Shown here: one piece after another, positions 22,626 to 34,930 of the stretch | Layout of the letters: each line of letters starts with the position of its first letter | How positions within the stretch are numbered: position 1 is the first letter of the stretch | Made by a program: the position numbers and the translations under genes | Origin: Balamuthia mandrillaris | Taxonomy: Eukaryota > Discosea > Longamoebia > Balamuthiidae | Length of the DNA stretch: 64,000 bases | NCBI GenBank assembly: GCA_031835245.1 | Contig: JAVKOQ010000032.1 | Location: forward strand, 256,805-320,804 | Direction of reading: 5' to 3' | Notes under the pieces: model-generated | The model's database searches: none | What the model was told of the DNA's origin: nothing | What the model saw: only the letters and a program-made list of their open reading frames with translations

Positions 22626-23078
22626 AGCGTACACGCCCAAAAGAGAGATGGCAAGAAAGATGAGGAGGTAGTTGGACTGGAAGAAGAGGAGGTTGTTCCA
22701 GATCCGAAGGGGCAACTCCTGAGAGCGCGTCACAGAGAAGTTCTCCCGGTTGACAAACTCCTTCCAGCTTCGCAGCCTCTGTATGCGTTCTTTGGCTTGC
22801 CTCATGACCCAGAGCTTGGCCTCGTTGGTGTCTGCTGGAAAACTTAACACCGAGGAGGAAGAGGAGGAAGAAGAAGAAGTGGAGGGGGCTGAGGAGGAAA
22901 AGGAGGAATTCGTCATGCGTGAAGAGATGGTGGAGGAAGAGATGCTGCTCTTCAATCCTGAGGAGGAGGTGGAGTCACGGTCTTTGGAAGCGCTAGCCAA
23001 AAAACTCGAAGCTTGTCCTCCTTCCTCTTCTGCTTGCATGAGCACCACCACCTCCCTGTCATCTTCGAGCTCTTCCAT
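22211..23078 (-). CDS. PRA1-family (prenylated Rab acceptor) membrane protein
   Basis: Two exons, 23078-22633 and 22547-22211, joined at GTACGC give 260 residues. The first 100 residues are acidic and Ser-rich. The rest has the PRA1 plan: RSWKEFVNRENFSVTR, then FFQSNYLLIFLAISLLGVFSNPFFLV, a hydrophilic loop, and two closely spaced hydrophobic hairpins. PRA1 proteins sit in Golgi or endosomal membranes and act on prenylated Rab GTPases. The intron contains a (GA)n tract on the plus strand, which is (CT)n in the sense of this gene. The gene converges on the carrier gene. Confidence 0.85.
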
Positions 23079-23347
23079 GGCAATCCAACGGAACCAAAAC
23101 GCTGTTGGTTGCTTTGTTTCTTTTCTTGTCTCTTTTTTCTTTCTTTTATTTGATCAAAAATATTAGATCTTGATCGAAACGTCGACCACTAGAAAATCAA
23201 ATAAATATGTGCCACGTAGGTTAACCGCCACGTCATGGACACACGTATGTTGTTTCTATACTTGGTAATTGACGCGTGTGTTTTGAAAGCTAACCCTAAT
23301 AAAAATTAAATCAATTAAAAAATAATAAGCTTTTTGTTTGGATTCAT

Positions 23348-24984
23348 TCAAGGGTTAAACGATGACGCTAAGGAGGAGGGAGAAGAAGAAGAAGAAGAGG
23401 ACGAAGAAGAAGGAGAAGGAGAAGAAGCATGCGGGAACAAACGAAGGAGAAGTGGAGCGGGGTCCAAAGCGTTCAGCTCCTGCAATACTTCGGGAGGAGT
23501 TGAACCCTCCTTCTCGAACTCGGCCGTTCGTATAATGCCTTGCAGCTGCTCCAAGTAGTGCTCTATGTTGCCTTTGAGAGTGGAGAGGATGGTGCGGCAG
23601 TGGTTGGCTGTGGTGCTGTTCTCCAGGTAGAGGTGGATGTAGCCCAACACCGGCGGAAGTTTCTCTTCCAGGCATTTGTTTGTCGCTAACAAAAGCACTT
23701 TCAGTTTGTCTGTTGTTGCAACAATAAAAAAAATTAGAGAAGAAAATGAGAGAGAGAGAAGGATAGAGAGAGAATGGAGGAAGAGAAAGATTACCAGCAT
23801 TCGCAAAGCTTTTCAGTTTAATCTTTGGAGCAGAGGAGCTGGCTGCATTCTCTTGTACGTTTATCACTGCTGTAGCCTATTAATTTTTTGTAAAATAAGA
23901 ACGAAATGAGTTATTTAGAAAGAAAAAGTTAAAAAAAAATAAAGAGAGGAAATACGAAACCTGAGTAAGGAACGAAACCAAAGGGTCCATGGTAGTTCGC
24001 ACTACGCCAACCACGAAGGAGTCGGTGGTGGCCACAATCAGCTCCTCCAACGCCTTTTTGGAGTCGACATAATTGTGGGTGACGCGAGGGGAGGCCTCCT
24101 GCACCACACCCAAAAGAGCGTTCTCTCTGCCCCACACGAACAAAGATCGTTCTCCTCTCATTACCCTTCCAAATGCATCTATTTTTATTAAAGACAAAAT
24201 GTTTCGTTGTCAGTGTCTTTAATGATGAAGATAAAAGCACAAGAGGAAGCGAAAGAAGGAGGAAGGGGGAACGATGAAGGAGGACGAATGTACCTCTGAT
24301 GCTGGAAAAGTCCAAAGAGGTCTCCATGATGGCAAAGTTGATGTCAAAGGGTGCAATTTGCTCGCGAAGGATGAAGAAGTGGCGGAGGAGAAAGAGTTGT
24401 CCGTGGATCGGCCCTTTGTCTTTAGTCACCAGTTTACTAGCTGCTGTCAATGTAGAAATGCAGACATCCACCACTTCTTGCGCGAGTCCTTCAAAGATTT
24501 TTGCCTTTGAGAGAAAAGCGAAATTGAGACAAAGGAGAAGAGAAATGGGCAACAACGTACATCAACAGAAAGCGACAGATTTGAAAGACACCGCAAACTA
24601 CGCTCTAGCGTAGGGTACCATAGACTGTACGTGCTTGTAGATAATTGTTTGTTATTGTGCTTCTGTTCTTGTTCGTTCTCACTTGGAACTGATTCTTTGC
24701 TCGCTGTTAATAATTCTCGTGCTGTTGTGCCTTTAAGAGTTTTGGACAATAGTGTTACAGCAAAGAAAAATAAAACATAACTAAAGAAAAAAAACGCACT
24801 AGCAAAGGGCATAAGTTTTGCTGGAAAGTTGAGATCCTCAGGAGTAGGAATGTAAAAACTTATTTCATCTCGTATGTGCATCTGGGCCAGGTAACACAAA
24901 CGCTCCTGAACATCTTCTACCATGCGAGAAACAACCGGCTGAAACACCGCCACTGACTCTCCTGTTTGTATTGAAAATAATTGA

Positions 24985-25026
<42 letters not shown>

Positions 25027-27716
25027 AAGAGAGAAAAATCAAAAAGAAGAAGAAGAACAAGAAGAACAAGAAGAAGAACAACAACAACAACAACAACAAC
25101 AAACAACAAGGAACATGAAGAGCATTCGTACCACGAGGTTTCATTTGATCTTGCATGACTTCCGTGCAAAGAATGTCTGTAAGATTGCACAAGCCATTCA
25201 AGTTATGGCTGTGAATGATGAGAGGTCGCGCGGTGTCATAAAGATAACTCGAAAACTCTTCCAATAGGTTGCGAAGGCCTATGGAAGTGGTAGTGAAGAA
25301 TCGGTGATAGAGAAGGAATTCCTCATGGCAAAGTTGAAGCAAGTAGGAGCAACCGGAGCGAATGAGGGAGGGAAGATCTTGGCCATGAGCTTCGGTAAGT
25401 CTTTTGATGTTTTCTTGCGCGCTTGGCGCCAACAATTGTCTTCTTTGTTGGAAGTAACATGTGTGGCAGTCACGCAAAAGGGTGTAGTAGCTATAACATA
25501 TGAAGATAAACGTTTGTTACTGCATATGCAAAGGAGGCAGAAAAATGGAGAAGAGTAGTTAAGATCTTACTCCGTTGTAGAAGCTCGTTTTTCGATTTCA
25601 TGACAGAAAGGTTGAAGCCGAGAGGCCAATGCTCTGAACTTAACGTACAATAAAGAGTCGTTGTTGGACGCCGCCAATTGTGCCTACAAACATCGACATT
25701 ACCAGTCAACATAATAAAGCAGTAGACTAACATTGAAAGAAAAATAAAGGAGAGTACTTTCGAGGAACTCTGAACAATCTTCAAAGTGGTTTGTTTGAGA
25801 GTGGCAACGACAAAGTTTTTCACTATTGTCAGCCCTTTGCTCTGCAGTTGCTTGAACTTTAATAGATGGAGCTCTGAATGCAAAAAGTTGGGCTGAAGGC
25901 AGAAAGAAATAAGCATACGTTAAACGGAATGCAATACAATTAAAACAAAAATAATAACCAACACAAAACCAGAACAATAGACATCGATAAGAACAAGAAA
26001 ATGAGAAGAGATGAATACGTTTGCTTTGATGAAGGCGATGCACTCATCCAACCTGTCCAGTTGAGGGGGGAAGCTTTCATCCAACACAACGAGGGAGGCA
26101 GAGTTGAAACGTTTCGTTAACCGATCCAACTCATCGAAAAAAGATAACTTGCTGCGCAGATTGTCTGCAAATTGTATCAATTGTTTCTTTGTTGAAAAAA
26201 GAAATAAATAAGAAAATGAGTGGGGAAGAGAAACAACGAGAGAGAGAGAGAGAGAGAGAGAGTATACGAAACTTGTTGTTGCACGAGAGCTTCGCAATCT
26301 TTCTGAAGTTGACCAGTCTTGGTACAAACAATGTCGGTATATTCTCTTTCCATCTCTTGCAAAAAGGAAATACTGGCATCAAGTTCTTCTAATACCTTCC
26401 CGCATCTGTCTCGATATCCACTCACTCGTTTCATTTCCAACCTTTGATGGTGGTTTTCAATAGTGAGAAAGGAAGAGAAGAACAAGAAATATAAAAGAAG
26501 AAAGAGGAGGAAGAGGAGGCCTCAACACAACAACGCCAAGCTTCAACGAGAACAAGCAGAGGAAAAAGAGATACATACGAATACTTTTCCATGTCCTCAT
26601 CTTTGCCTTGGTCGGCGATCGTGGCAAACCAGCTGTAGAACTGCTGGATGTTTTCTATTTCAGGCAAAGCAGCTTCCAGCTCCTCTTCCACAGCTTCGCC
26701 TCTTTCCTCGTGCTCCTTTTGCTTTTCTTGTAGGTGTGGTTGCTTCCGTTTCGCCTCCAAACCGTGGTTTTCTTTTGTTGCTGTTGTGATAAACTGCCGT
26801 TTTATTCGAGAGATCATCAGTCGGCTGAGGATGGTTCAATGGAAAACGAATACAACAAACAACAAAAGAAAGAACAGAACATAAAACAAAAACAAAACAA
26901 AGGATAGAAGAAAAAATGACAGAGAGAGAGAGAGAGAGAAGAGAGAGAAACAAAAAAACAAAAACAAGAGAGAGAGAAGAGAAAGGAGAGAGAGAGAGAG
27001 AGAAGAGAAACAAAAACAAGAGAGAGAGAGAGAGAGAGAAGAGAAAGGAGAGAGAGAGAAGAGAGAGAAACAAAAAAACAAAAACAAGAGAGAGAGAGAG
27101 AGAGAGAAGAGAAAGGAGAGAGAGAGAAGAGAGAGAAATAAAAAAACAAAAACAAGAGGAAGGAGGAAAAAATGAGAGGAAAGAGAAGAGTGAAAGGGCA
27201 AAAGCATGCATGAAACCAAAAAAAAACAGGTGACCAGCCAACAAAGAACTTTTGGAGAGAGAGAGGCGAACAGAGGAGAGAGAGAACGAGAGAGAGAATG
27301 AGTATAAGAGAGAGGGCAAAATGAAATACTTTGGAAGGCATGGCGAGAAAGTCGGCAACGGCAAGCTGGCTCAACCTCTCATGCTGTCGATCTGACAAGC
27401 GCGTTTTGCTCTCCCACATTTGCACAAAGTTGGTTTGACTGCCGCCGCCAGCACTACTTCCATTGCTGTGCTTATGTTTGGTCGTTGTCGTTGTTGTGCT
27501 GTTGTTGCTGGAAGCAAGATGAGCGGAAGGAGGAGGAGATGAAGACGAAGCTGAGGAGGTGGACTTTAGAGGAGAGGAGGAAGAGGGGAAGTAAGGAAAG
27601 GCTGAGACGGTTCGTCGTGGTTTGAGGTGCTGAGGAGCAGAAGAAGGGGTGGTGGTGGCAGCAGCAGGGCCAGCAGCAGCGGCCGTGCCTGCTGCCCTTT
27701 TCTCCAGCCCTTTCAT
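23348..27716 (-). CDS. COG3: Conserved oligomeric Golgi complex subunit 3
   Basis: Thirteen exons: 27716-27330, 26793-26579, 26441-26273, 26186-26019, 25892-25758, 25683-25571, 25490-25132, 24961-24800, 24730-24561, 24504-24294, 24178-23961, 23876-23795 and 23709-23348. They add to exactly 917 codons (916 residues). COG3 is a lobe A subunit of the tether for retrograde vesicles at the Golgi. Family stretches include NIQQFYSWFATIADQ, FFDELDRLTKRFNS, DSLYVKFRALASRL, LWYPTLERSLRCLS, GQLFLLRHFFILREQIAPF and LYLENSTTANHC near the end. The N-terminal 90 residues are Ala/Ser/Thr-rich linker. The join between exons 1 and 2 is the weakest: the stronger acceptor upstream breaks the frame, so the AG at 26795-26794 was used. 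Confidence 0.92.
26930..27170. repeat. Compound (GA)n microsatellite inside COG3 intron 1
   Basis: Long runs of GAGAGA broken by short A-rich units (AAACAAAAACAAG) repeat at least four times with near-identical spacing. In the sense direction of COG3 this is a (CT)n / GTTTTTG pyrimidine-rich array. It lies wholly within the first intron. Confidence 0.8.
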
Positions 27717-27949
27717 TTCTTCTTTTCTTTTTTGTCTTTTCTTTTCTTTTCTTTTTATTTTTTTTTTCACATCGATCAAATAAAATGTCGACGATCATGT
27801 CGGCAAAATTTGATGCATTAATATTATTGTCGACGATCAGATATATAATGTCGACATGAATTATGGATTCTTGTCGATAGGGCTCCATGGTGTCGACATG
27901 AAAGAGTTAACACACACACAAAGCGGAAGAGAAGAGGAAGAGGAGAGAG
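27717..27949. promoter_or_regulatory. Divergent COG3 / TPR gene promoter with five TGTCGA-type boxes
   Basis: 233 bases between two divergent ATGs. TGTCGAC or TGTCGACA occurs at 27786-27792, 27828-27834, 27849-27856 and 27891-27898, and a TGTCGAT variant at 27872-27878. The core GTCGAC is palindromic, so either strand can be read. The density and the position suggest a transcription-factor site cluster; the factor is unknown. Confidence 0.55.
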
Positions 27950-29510
27950 ATGGCGTGGAAAGAATGGGCCGAGCAAGGGAACGCGCTCTTTCAGAAAGGG
28001 CTCCACGCGGAGGCCATCAAGCAGTACGACAAGGCCATCCCGTTGGCAGGCGAAGAACAACCCAATGTTCAAGCACTGCTCTACTGGTTAGAAGTTTCTC
28101 CGAGCTCATCGAATCCAATCCATCATTCGGTCTCCACTTTTTTTTTGGTTTCTAAAGTTTTTTTTTCGTTTTGTTGTTTCAAAAAAAAAAGCAATAGAGC
28201 AGCAGCCCACTATCAAATGGAGCTTTATCGGCGTTGCCTGAACGACTGCACCGCTGCCATTAAACTGGATAAGTACTGCCTTCGTGCCTACCTTCGGAAA
28301 GGTTTTGCTCTTCTGTTGCTGTTGCTTCTGTCTGTTCTCCGTTCTGTGTTCTGTTATGTTCTCTTTTCTTTATCATCGTTCTCTCTCTCTCTCTCTCCCT
28401 CTCATTCTTTTTCTCTTTTGCTCTGCTTTCTCCTCTCTTGTTCTCTCTTTCTCATTCTGTCACTTTAGCTCTGCTCGTGCTCGCCTCTCTTCTCTTTTTC
28501 TCCAATCTCTCTCTTCTCGCTTTGGTTTCTGTGCTTTCGTAGCCTTCTCTTTTTTGCTTATTTCTATTCTCGCGGTCAGGCCACGCGTTGGTGGCGATGG
28601 GAAAGGAGAAAGAGGCAGCAGTCGTATGGAAAGTGGGTGCCTCCTTGCAAAGTCCTATCTTAGACATAGAAGTTCAAGCGGAGCTTCAACGTTGTGTCAA
28701 CTCTCCTTCTCCATCTGCTTCTTCATCTGCTGCTTCTACACCAAAGTCTCCTCACTCCAATGGCAAAGCCAAAGACAAAGCTGGGGCTTCCAAAGGAGAT
28801 AAAGAAGACCTCACCGTTGATGTGGCAACTGCGTCCAGCATGTTGGCAGCCAGAGGACTGGTGCAGCATGGCATCGGTAATGCCACCATTGATGAAAAGA
28901 TAGGTAACTACCCATTTTATATCTTTCAAAGGCAATTTTGTTGGGCACTCAATCCCCTCCTCCTCTCTGTTTAGCAATGGGTTATCTGCAAGTGAATACA
29001 GGCAACTTCGCACAAGGTATAGCGATATTCAACGAACTGCTAGCCGCACATCCTCGGATAGTTGCTGCCTATCTTGGTCGAGGCACTGCCTTTGCCCTTG
29101 CTGGTCATCTCAATAGGGTACTCTTCTCTCTGACTCTCTCTCTGACTCTCTCTCGCGCTCCCCTCTCCTCCCTCTTCCTCTTTCTCTTTTTCTCTCTCTC
29201 TCTCTCTCTCCTCTTCTTTCTCTTCAGTCCCAATATCTCAATTCTTTTTGTTTTCTCTTGTCTCTTTGTATTTTGTCGTAACGTGCTGTTTTGTTTGTTT
29301 GTTTGATTTTTGAGCATAGGCGGTCGTCGACTTCACATCAGCATTGGCTATTGATGAAAAATGTGTGGAAGCATGGAAGCGTCGTGGACAATCAAGAGCT
29401 GCAATGGGCAACGATGTGGAGGCTCTTAACGATTTAGCTCGTGCCATAGAGCTCAACAGCAACGACCACGAAATATATCATCAACGCGGCCTAATCTATT
29501 ACAAATTGGT

Positions 29511-29552
<42 letters not shown>

Positions 29553-31984
29553 ATTTCATGTTCCTTTTCTGATGGTTACCGATAACAGCGAAATTATCGG
29601 AGAGCCAAATCAGACTTCGAAAAGGCCACGATATTGGATAGCACTAGCAAACTTTCATGGAACCATTTAGGTTTATGTTTGAACGCCACCGGTGGCGCCC
29701 GTGAGGTAAAATTCGCTCATTACTTTTTATTCTCCTTTACTCTATTTCTCTCTCTCACTCACTCTTATACTCATTTTCTCTTCTCTCTCTTCTCTCTCTT
29801 CTCTCTCTCTCTCTCTCTCTCTCCCCTCCCAAAAAAAGGCCATCAATATACACAAAAAAGCGGCAGCATTGGATGCCTCCTTCAAAGAGAATTGGGCTAA
29901 TTTGGGACAAGCCTACAAAGAACTGGGCAACACCGATCGCGCGGAGCATTATCTTTCCAAAGCGATCTCCATAGATTCCAGCTATGTACATGGCTATTAT
30001 CTTCGGGGCTTGACAAAGTTCAGCGCAGGAGAGCATCGCTCTGCTTTGATGGACTTTGATACTGCCGTCAAACTGGATCCCACTAACAAGGATTGTAGGC
30101 ACATGAGAGGCATTGTTGCTCATGGCTTGGTAGTGTTCTCATCTCGTCTCTCTCCCCTTCACCTTTCTGATTTCCTTTCAATACCTTTGTTTTACATCAT
30201 AGGGGTTGCACGAAAAAGCGATCGCAGACTACACTGCCATCATTTCCCGCAAACTGGACCACATCGTTTGGTACAACCGAGAGATAGCGCTCTACACGCA
30301 TTCTCACTTAGACGTGCCCGCCTGCGAGTTCAACATGGACAGAGACACAGACCCATCCTTCAAAGAGGCTTGGTGCAAACGTCTTCATCCCCAAAGCTTG
30401 GCATCTTACTCTCCGCAGAGTGCTCTTGACTCCACTATTCCTGATGTTACGCTTGATGCTGTCCTTTCCGAAGATGCAAGTATGTTTCCTTTCTTTCAAA
30501 ATCTTCATTCCTTCTTAACTGAAACGGTGACAACAGAGAGAATAGTAGATGCGAGCCGTGAGATTGGCGTAAAGCTCCAACTAAACTGTGCTGGCTACAC
30601 TCGCAACAAACGACAACACAGGGCGTGCGGCCTTGCCGTTTTCGAAATCGCTCAAACGCTCTCCAAAGTTTGGAGGGGTGAGCTGACAACGATTTCCGGC
30701 AAGGCCAGCTCCTCCACCTCGCAGAGCCATTCCTTTGGGTGGCGTGATCTCTATGATATCCCGATTCGTTGGCGACAGTTCTCTGAGGTACTTCTCTTGT
30801 GGTTTCAACTTTTTTTTTTTTGTTTTTCTCTTTATCCTATTCTTACTTCAAACTTCTTTTTTGCCTTTTGAAAGCCTAATGATCCCGTATGGTGGGTGGA
30901 TCTCCTGACTCCCGAACAATTTGCTGAAGGCTTTGGCAGCCACACTCCCATGATTACCGGCCAAACATACGTGGTGCGCTATTCGCCAATGTTCAAACGA
31001 GCTTTCGCCATTATGAAAGGCCTCTTGCAGCAGCAACAGGCTCTAGATGAGCACGCCAAGAAGCGAGTGGCGGAGGCTAAAGAGTGCGCCGACCTTCATG
31101 CGATCATGAAGAGGGATTTTTGGGTAGTCACACCTTGTTATTCTACCGCGCGTCCTGGCAAGATCATGGAAGGCACCCGTTTGACTCTGCAGGTATATTT
31201 CTTTTTCTTTTTTTTTTTTCGTTCTTCTATTCCTCCTGTTCATTCCGTTTGGTCATTTTCATGCTTTCATAACATTGAGTTTTTATGAAAAAAGGCATCA
31301 TCACCTGAAGGTTTTGAGTACGCGATACGAACGCCCGGCACGCCGCCCCGGTGGCAGGAATATGACTATGAGATGACTTACATTTTTGAGTTGCTCAAGA
31401 AAGAAGCCAGCTCACCTTCTCCCAACTTGGATAGGTATTCTTAGTCCTTTCTTTCTTACTCCAGCTCTTTCTGAAACAGTTTTTTGTGGTTAGGTTGAGT
31501 GATCTCATTTTGAAGCTTTCGTTCTATTGGTATAACTTTATGCCACTTTCTCGTGGCACTGCCGCTGTTGGTTCGTTTTTTCTCCCTTTCTCCCCCTTTG
31601 CTCCTTTCTCACAAAGGCGTTATTACCTATCAGGTTATATGAGTTTGTTGGGAATGTTTCTATCTGTTGGCATCGAGGTACGTCCTTCTTCCGCTCTTTT
31701 TTCCTAAATGCTCCAGCTTTCCTTCTGACGAACTCTCTCTCTCTCTCTCTCTCTCTCTTCTTTTTTCCATCTGATACCACAAATAGATAACATCGGCAGT
31801 ACCGGAAGGCCAACAAGTGGATTGGGAGGGCATTCTCCGCCCAACGCCAGAGGAGTTCATCGCGCAGTTGAAGCCATGGATGTATCCCTCCCGAAAACCG
31901 ACCGACTTGTTGTCAACGCTTCCTTCTGTTTCTCAAACGTTCTCCACTCCACGCAAAATGATAGAAGCCATGAATGCTCCTTGA
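27950..31984 (+). CDS. TPR protein of the TTC13 / SRFR1 type
   Basis: Fourteen exons: 27950-28086, 28192-28301, 28580-28903, 28975-29117, 29320-29508, 29589-29705, 29839-30129, 30203-30479, 30537-30787, 30875-31192, 31295-31434, 31494-31570, 31634-31677 and 31787-31984, adding to 872 codons. The N-terminal two thirds are tetratricopeptide repeats (GNALFQKGLHAEAIKQYDKAI, SNRAAAHYQMELYRRCLNDC, NLGQAYKELGNTDRAEHYLSKAI and others). The C-terminal part (GWRDLYDIPIRWRQFSEPNDPVWWVD, then GTAAVGYMSLLGMFLSVG) matches the conserved region of animal TTC13 and plant SRFR1, an adaptor that restrains immune receptors in plants. Its role in a protist is unknown. No targeting signal is seen. Confidence 0.86.
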
Positions 31985-32065
31985 TACAAGAGCTGAAAGG
32001 TATTGTAACAACAACAAAAAAAAAACATCTTTAAACACCTTTCGCGTTACTATATACATAAACAG

Positions 32066-32832
32066 TTATTTGAAGAGCTCAACCGTGGCGAACCGCTCGA
32101 CATCGAATGCGATTTCGCTGGCAATGGTTGGTGCCGTATAACTTGGAGGAGAAGCTTAGTTTGAAAGGAGAGGAAGAAAGAGAGAAGAAAAGCAACATAC
32201 GTCACAACGAAGAGAGCTTTGGGTAGCTGTATGAGCACTATGCCTTTGCCTGCCCCATCGCCACCGCCACCACCGCCGTCCTCATCGGCGCTCGTTGCAG
32301 GACAGACGCCATAGTAAGCACAACACTGTTCTTGCACCATTCGGACTGTACGGATGAGATCTTTTTTGAAACGTTTGTGTTTGTTGTGGTTGGGATACAG
32401 TGTTAAAACCTATCTTTCTTAGCGGAGAGAGAGAAGGAGCATACACGGAGTAGCACGAAAGAAAGCGTAGTTGGTGTGCAGTGTGTTCGCGTTGCAGCTA
32501 TCGATCAAAGCGGACAGCTCGGAGAGCTTGAAAGGTTCAGCGCTCGTCTGTGCTAATCTTTTGTTGTTTGAGCAAAACAAGGTTAGAGACGAGGCTAGAA
32601 GGAAATGCGATGGTTGATTCTTACACAACGGTGCGCAGCCGGAGCGGTGGAGCGGAGGCCGTAGAGAGCAAAGCCGCTTCCGTCAAACTCCATTGTTTGC
32701 CTATATATATCACAAAATCAACACAAAAAAAAAAAGGTCAAACCCGTCGAAATACAATGCACGCTACGCTGGTGGGTGCTTGTGAAAAACAGACCATGCT
32801 TGCTCAGAAAGCTGTTTAGCTTCTTCTCCCAT
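32066..32832 (-). CDS. Profilin-like protein (tentative, nearest to atypical profilin-4)
   Basis: Five exons, 32832-32768, 32700-32625, 32547-32445, 32360-32201 and 32141-32066, add to exactly 160 codons (159 residues). The C-terminal half reads like a profilin: YLIRTVRMVQEQCCAYYG, a Gly/Asp-rich insertion, GKGIVLIQLPKALFVVTYT, then an amphipathic helix FDVERFATVELFK. Length and secondary-structure order agree, but the residues that contact actin and poly-proline cannot be identified with confidence. The acceptor of exon 5 was placed at 32141 because the earlier AG breaks the frame. The family call is an inference; a different small alpha/beta protein remains possible. It converges on the TPR gene with 81 bases between stops. 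Confidence 0.5.
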
Positions 32833-33135
32833 CGAGAAGCACTCTGTTGTTGTGCAGTCATCTCTCTTTCGTTAATTCAAAATTTTTCCAGGAAACCAAT
32901 AAGAGAGTGGAGAAGAGCCAGGACGTGAGATATGTGGTCAAGGACAAGAGCCAGGAGAGAGGCGAGGACAAGGAGCGAGGAGCATTGCTCGAGGAGACAG
33001 AGAGAGAGAGGAGAGAAAGACAGACAGAGAGAGAGAGGAGAGAGAGGAGAGAGAGAGAATTAATTCTTTGTTTGTTGTCTCTTCCAATTGAGGGATTTGT
33101 ACAAAGGACCGAACGCACACCACTGCCTTCTTCTT
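32833..33135. other. Short interval with (GA)n tract
   Basis: 303 bases between two minus-strand genes, with a purine-rich tract at about 33000-33058 (GAGAGA with CAGACA interruptions). No coding sequence seen. Confidence 0.55.
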
Positions 33136-33637
33136 TTACTTTGGGGGGGCCACACCTCCGGCGACGCGCCACTGCTCCTCGCCGGCGCGAATGGCCTGCT
33201 CTCTGTCCTTACGCAAGGTCTTGGGCAGGAGCATGGCGGTGGACAGGACCAGCGCGCCTATCGTGAGGGCCTGGGCGCCCACCCTGAAGCGCATCATGAG
33301 GTTGCTGACCTTGGTGTTGCCGGTCTTGACGGCCCACATGCCACCGAAGAAGGAAGCCACCGTGGCAGTTAGACCTGGATTTCAGAAAGCAGTGAGTGAG
33401 AAGATTGAAAACGACAAAAGCGAAGCGGAGTGAAGCGGAGGGGAGGAGTGAAGAAAGAAGAAAAGGAGGAGGAGGCGTACCAAGAGCGACGGCAGGGAAT
33501 TGAAAAAATTGTTGGGCGACCGTCTGGTGCCTGGCGTCATTGGGATAGAAGGGAACGTAGTGGTTCTCTTTGTCGAGGTAGCCGCCGACGCTGGGGGCTT
33601 CCCCCTGTCCGCCTTGCTGTTGCTGTTGTTGGCTCAT
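33136..33637 (-). CDS. HIG1-domain mitochondrial protein (RCF1/HIGD-like)
   Basis: Two exons, 33637-33481 and 33374-33136, give 131 residues. HIG1 proteins sit in the inner mitochondrial membrane and help assemble or tune cytochrome oxidase and supercomplexes. The C-terminal half shows the HIG1 hairpin: a first hydrophobic span (LTATVASFFGGMWAVKTG), a loop with the basic MMRFRVGAQ box, and a second span (ALTIGALVLSTAMLL), then a charged tail. The N-terminus is a Gln/Gly-rich stretch. Presence beside SCO1, on the opposite strand, puts two cytochrome-oxidase biogenesis genes head to head. Confidence 0.8.
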
Positions 33638-34091
33638 CTTGTTGTCTTGTAAAAGTTCCTCCTCTTTTGTTGTTTGTTAAGCTGTTGATATGAGAGAGAG
33701 AGAGAGAGAGAAAAAGAGGTCAGCTGCTGTGCTTTTTTACGCCCTCCCTGCTCGAGTGTGCCATACATATAAAAGCGGAATAACGTACGTTGTTTGCGCG
33801 TAAAGCAACACACTGGCGTCCACTGACTGATTGTGGTGGTCTGTTGTGTTGTTTGGGAGTGAGAACGGAAAGTGGTGGTAGTTTGGGTGGGTGCGAGAAA
33901 GCCCAAAAAACAAGCAGGAAATACGAAGAAAACCCGTCGCTGGATCTGTGATCGATCTCTAATTTAGATGAAATTCCGATAGCATCGAACTGGATTTTCT
34001 TACTGTTTTTACAGAGATTTCATTTTCCCTAATAGTTTCGTATTCAACCTATTAGCTTAAACCTACTCTCAAAGCAACACGAAAAAGAGAA
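33638..34091. other. Divergent promoter region of HIG1 and SCO1 genes
   Basis: About 450 bases. It holds a (GA)n tract at 33692-33712 near the HIG1 start and AT-rich DNA with ATTTAGATGAAAT-type sequence near the SCO1 start. No gene seen. Confidence 0.45.
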
Positions 34092-34886
34092 ATGATGACC
34101 CAACGATCGCTCTTCTCGCTTGCCCCCTCCTCGGGCCGGCCGCTCTTCCAAGGGGGTGCCTTTGCTTCAGCGCAACGTCCTCCATCCCTTTGCTTCCGCG
34201 CTTCTTTTCCGCAATCCGCTCGCCAAAGGCAACCCTCGGCCCAGCTGCCCCTTCTCTTTCCTTCGTCTTCTTCTCGTCGGATGATGTTCACCGGAAGAAC
34301 CTCCTCCTCTCCGCTCTTTCGTCCACGCAACCCTATGTTTCCGTTAAGAAGAGCGGACTCACCACAAAGCAACTCTGGCAGCGGCGGCTACATCTCGCAC
34401 AAGAAATCACAACCCTATGAGGCCATGTGGAGTTGGCGCAGCGTCGCCGTGTTTGTCACTGTTGGAGGCGCCTTGCTCGCTCTCTATGAAACGGAAAAGA
34501 AGAAGAAAAGAGGTGTAGTGTATCACTCACTCCTGTTGTCTCTCTTCTTGTCTCTCTGCTCTCTGCTCTCTGCTCTCTGCTCTCTGCTCTCTGCTCTCTG
34601 CTCTCTCTTCTCTCCTCTCTTCTCTCTCCTTCTCCCTGCTCCTCTCGTCTTGCATCGCTCTTCTCTCTTACTTACCAACCTCCCAACAACAGCACAACCG
34701 CAACTGGAATCGATAGGGAAGCCATTGTTGGGAGGGCCTTTCACTCTGGTGGACCACAACGGCACTCCTGTGACGGACGCCACCTATAGAGGCAAGTACA
34801 TGCTCATCTACTTTGGCTTTACCTTCTGTCCCGACATTTGTCCCGCTGAACTCTCCAAAATGAGCAAAGCTGTCGATCTCATGGGT

Positions 34887-34930
<44 letters not shown>

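Noticed and set aside
24731-24799. Read-through of the Phe-rich segment as a hydrophobic insert in COG3
   Set aside because: The stretch begins with GTGCGT and ends with TTAAAG, keeps the frame when removed, and has no counterpart in COG3 proteins, so it is treated as an intron.
26836-27364. Leu/Ser/Phe-rich minus-strand frames in the COG3 first intron
   Set aside because: They are translations of the (CT)n tract and do not join in frame to the COG3 exons.
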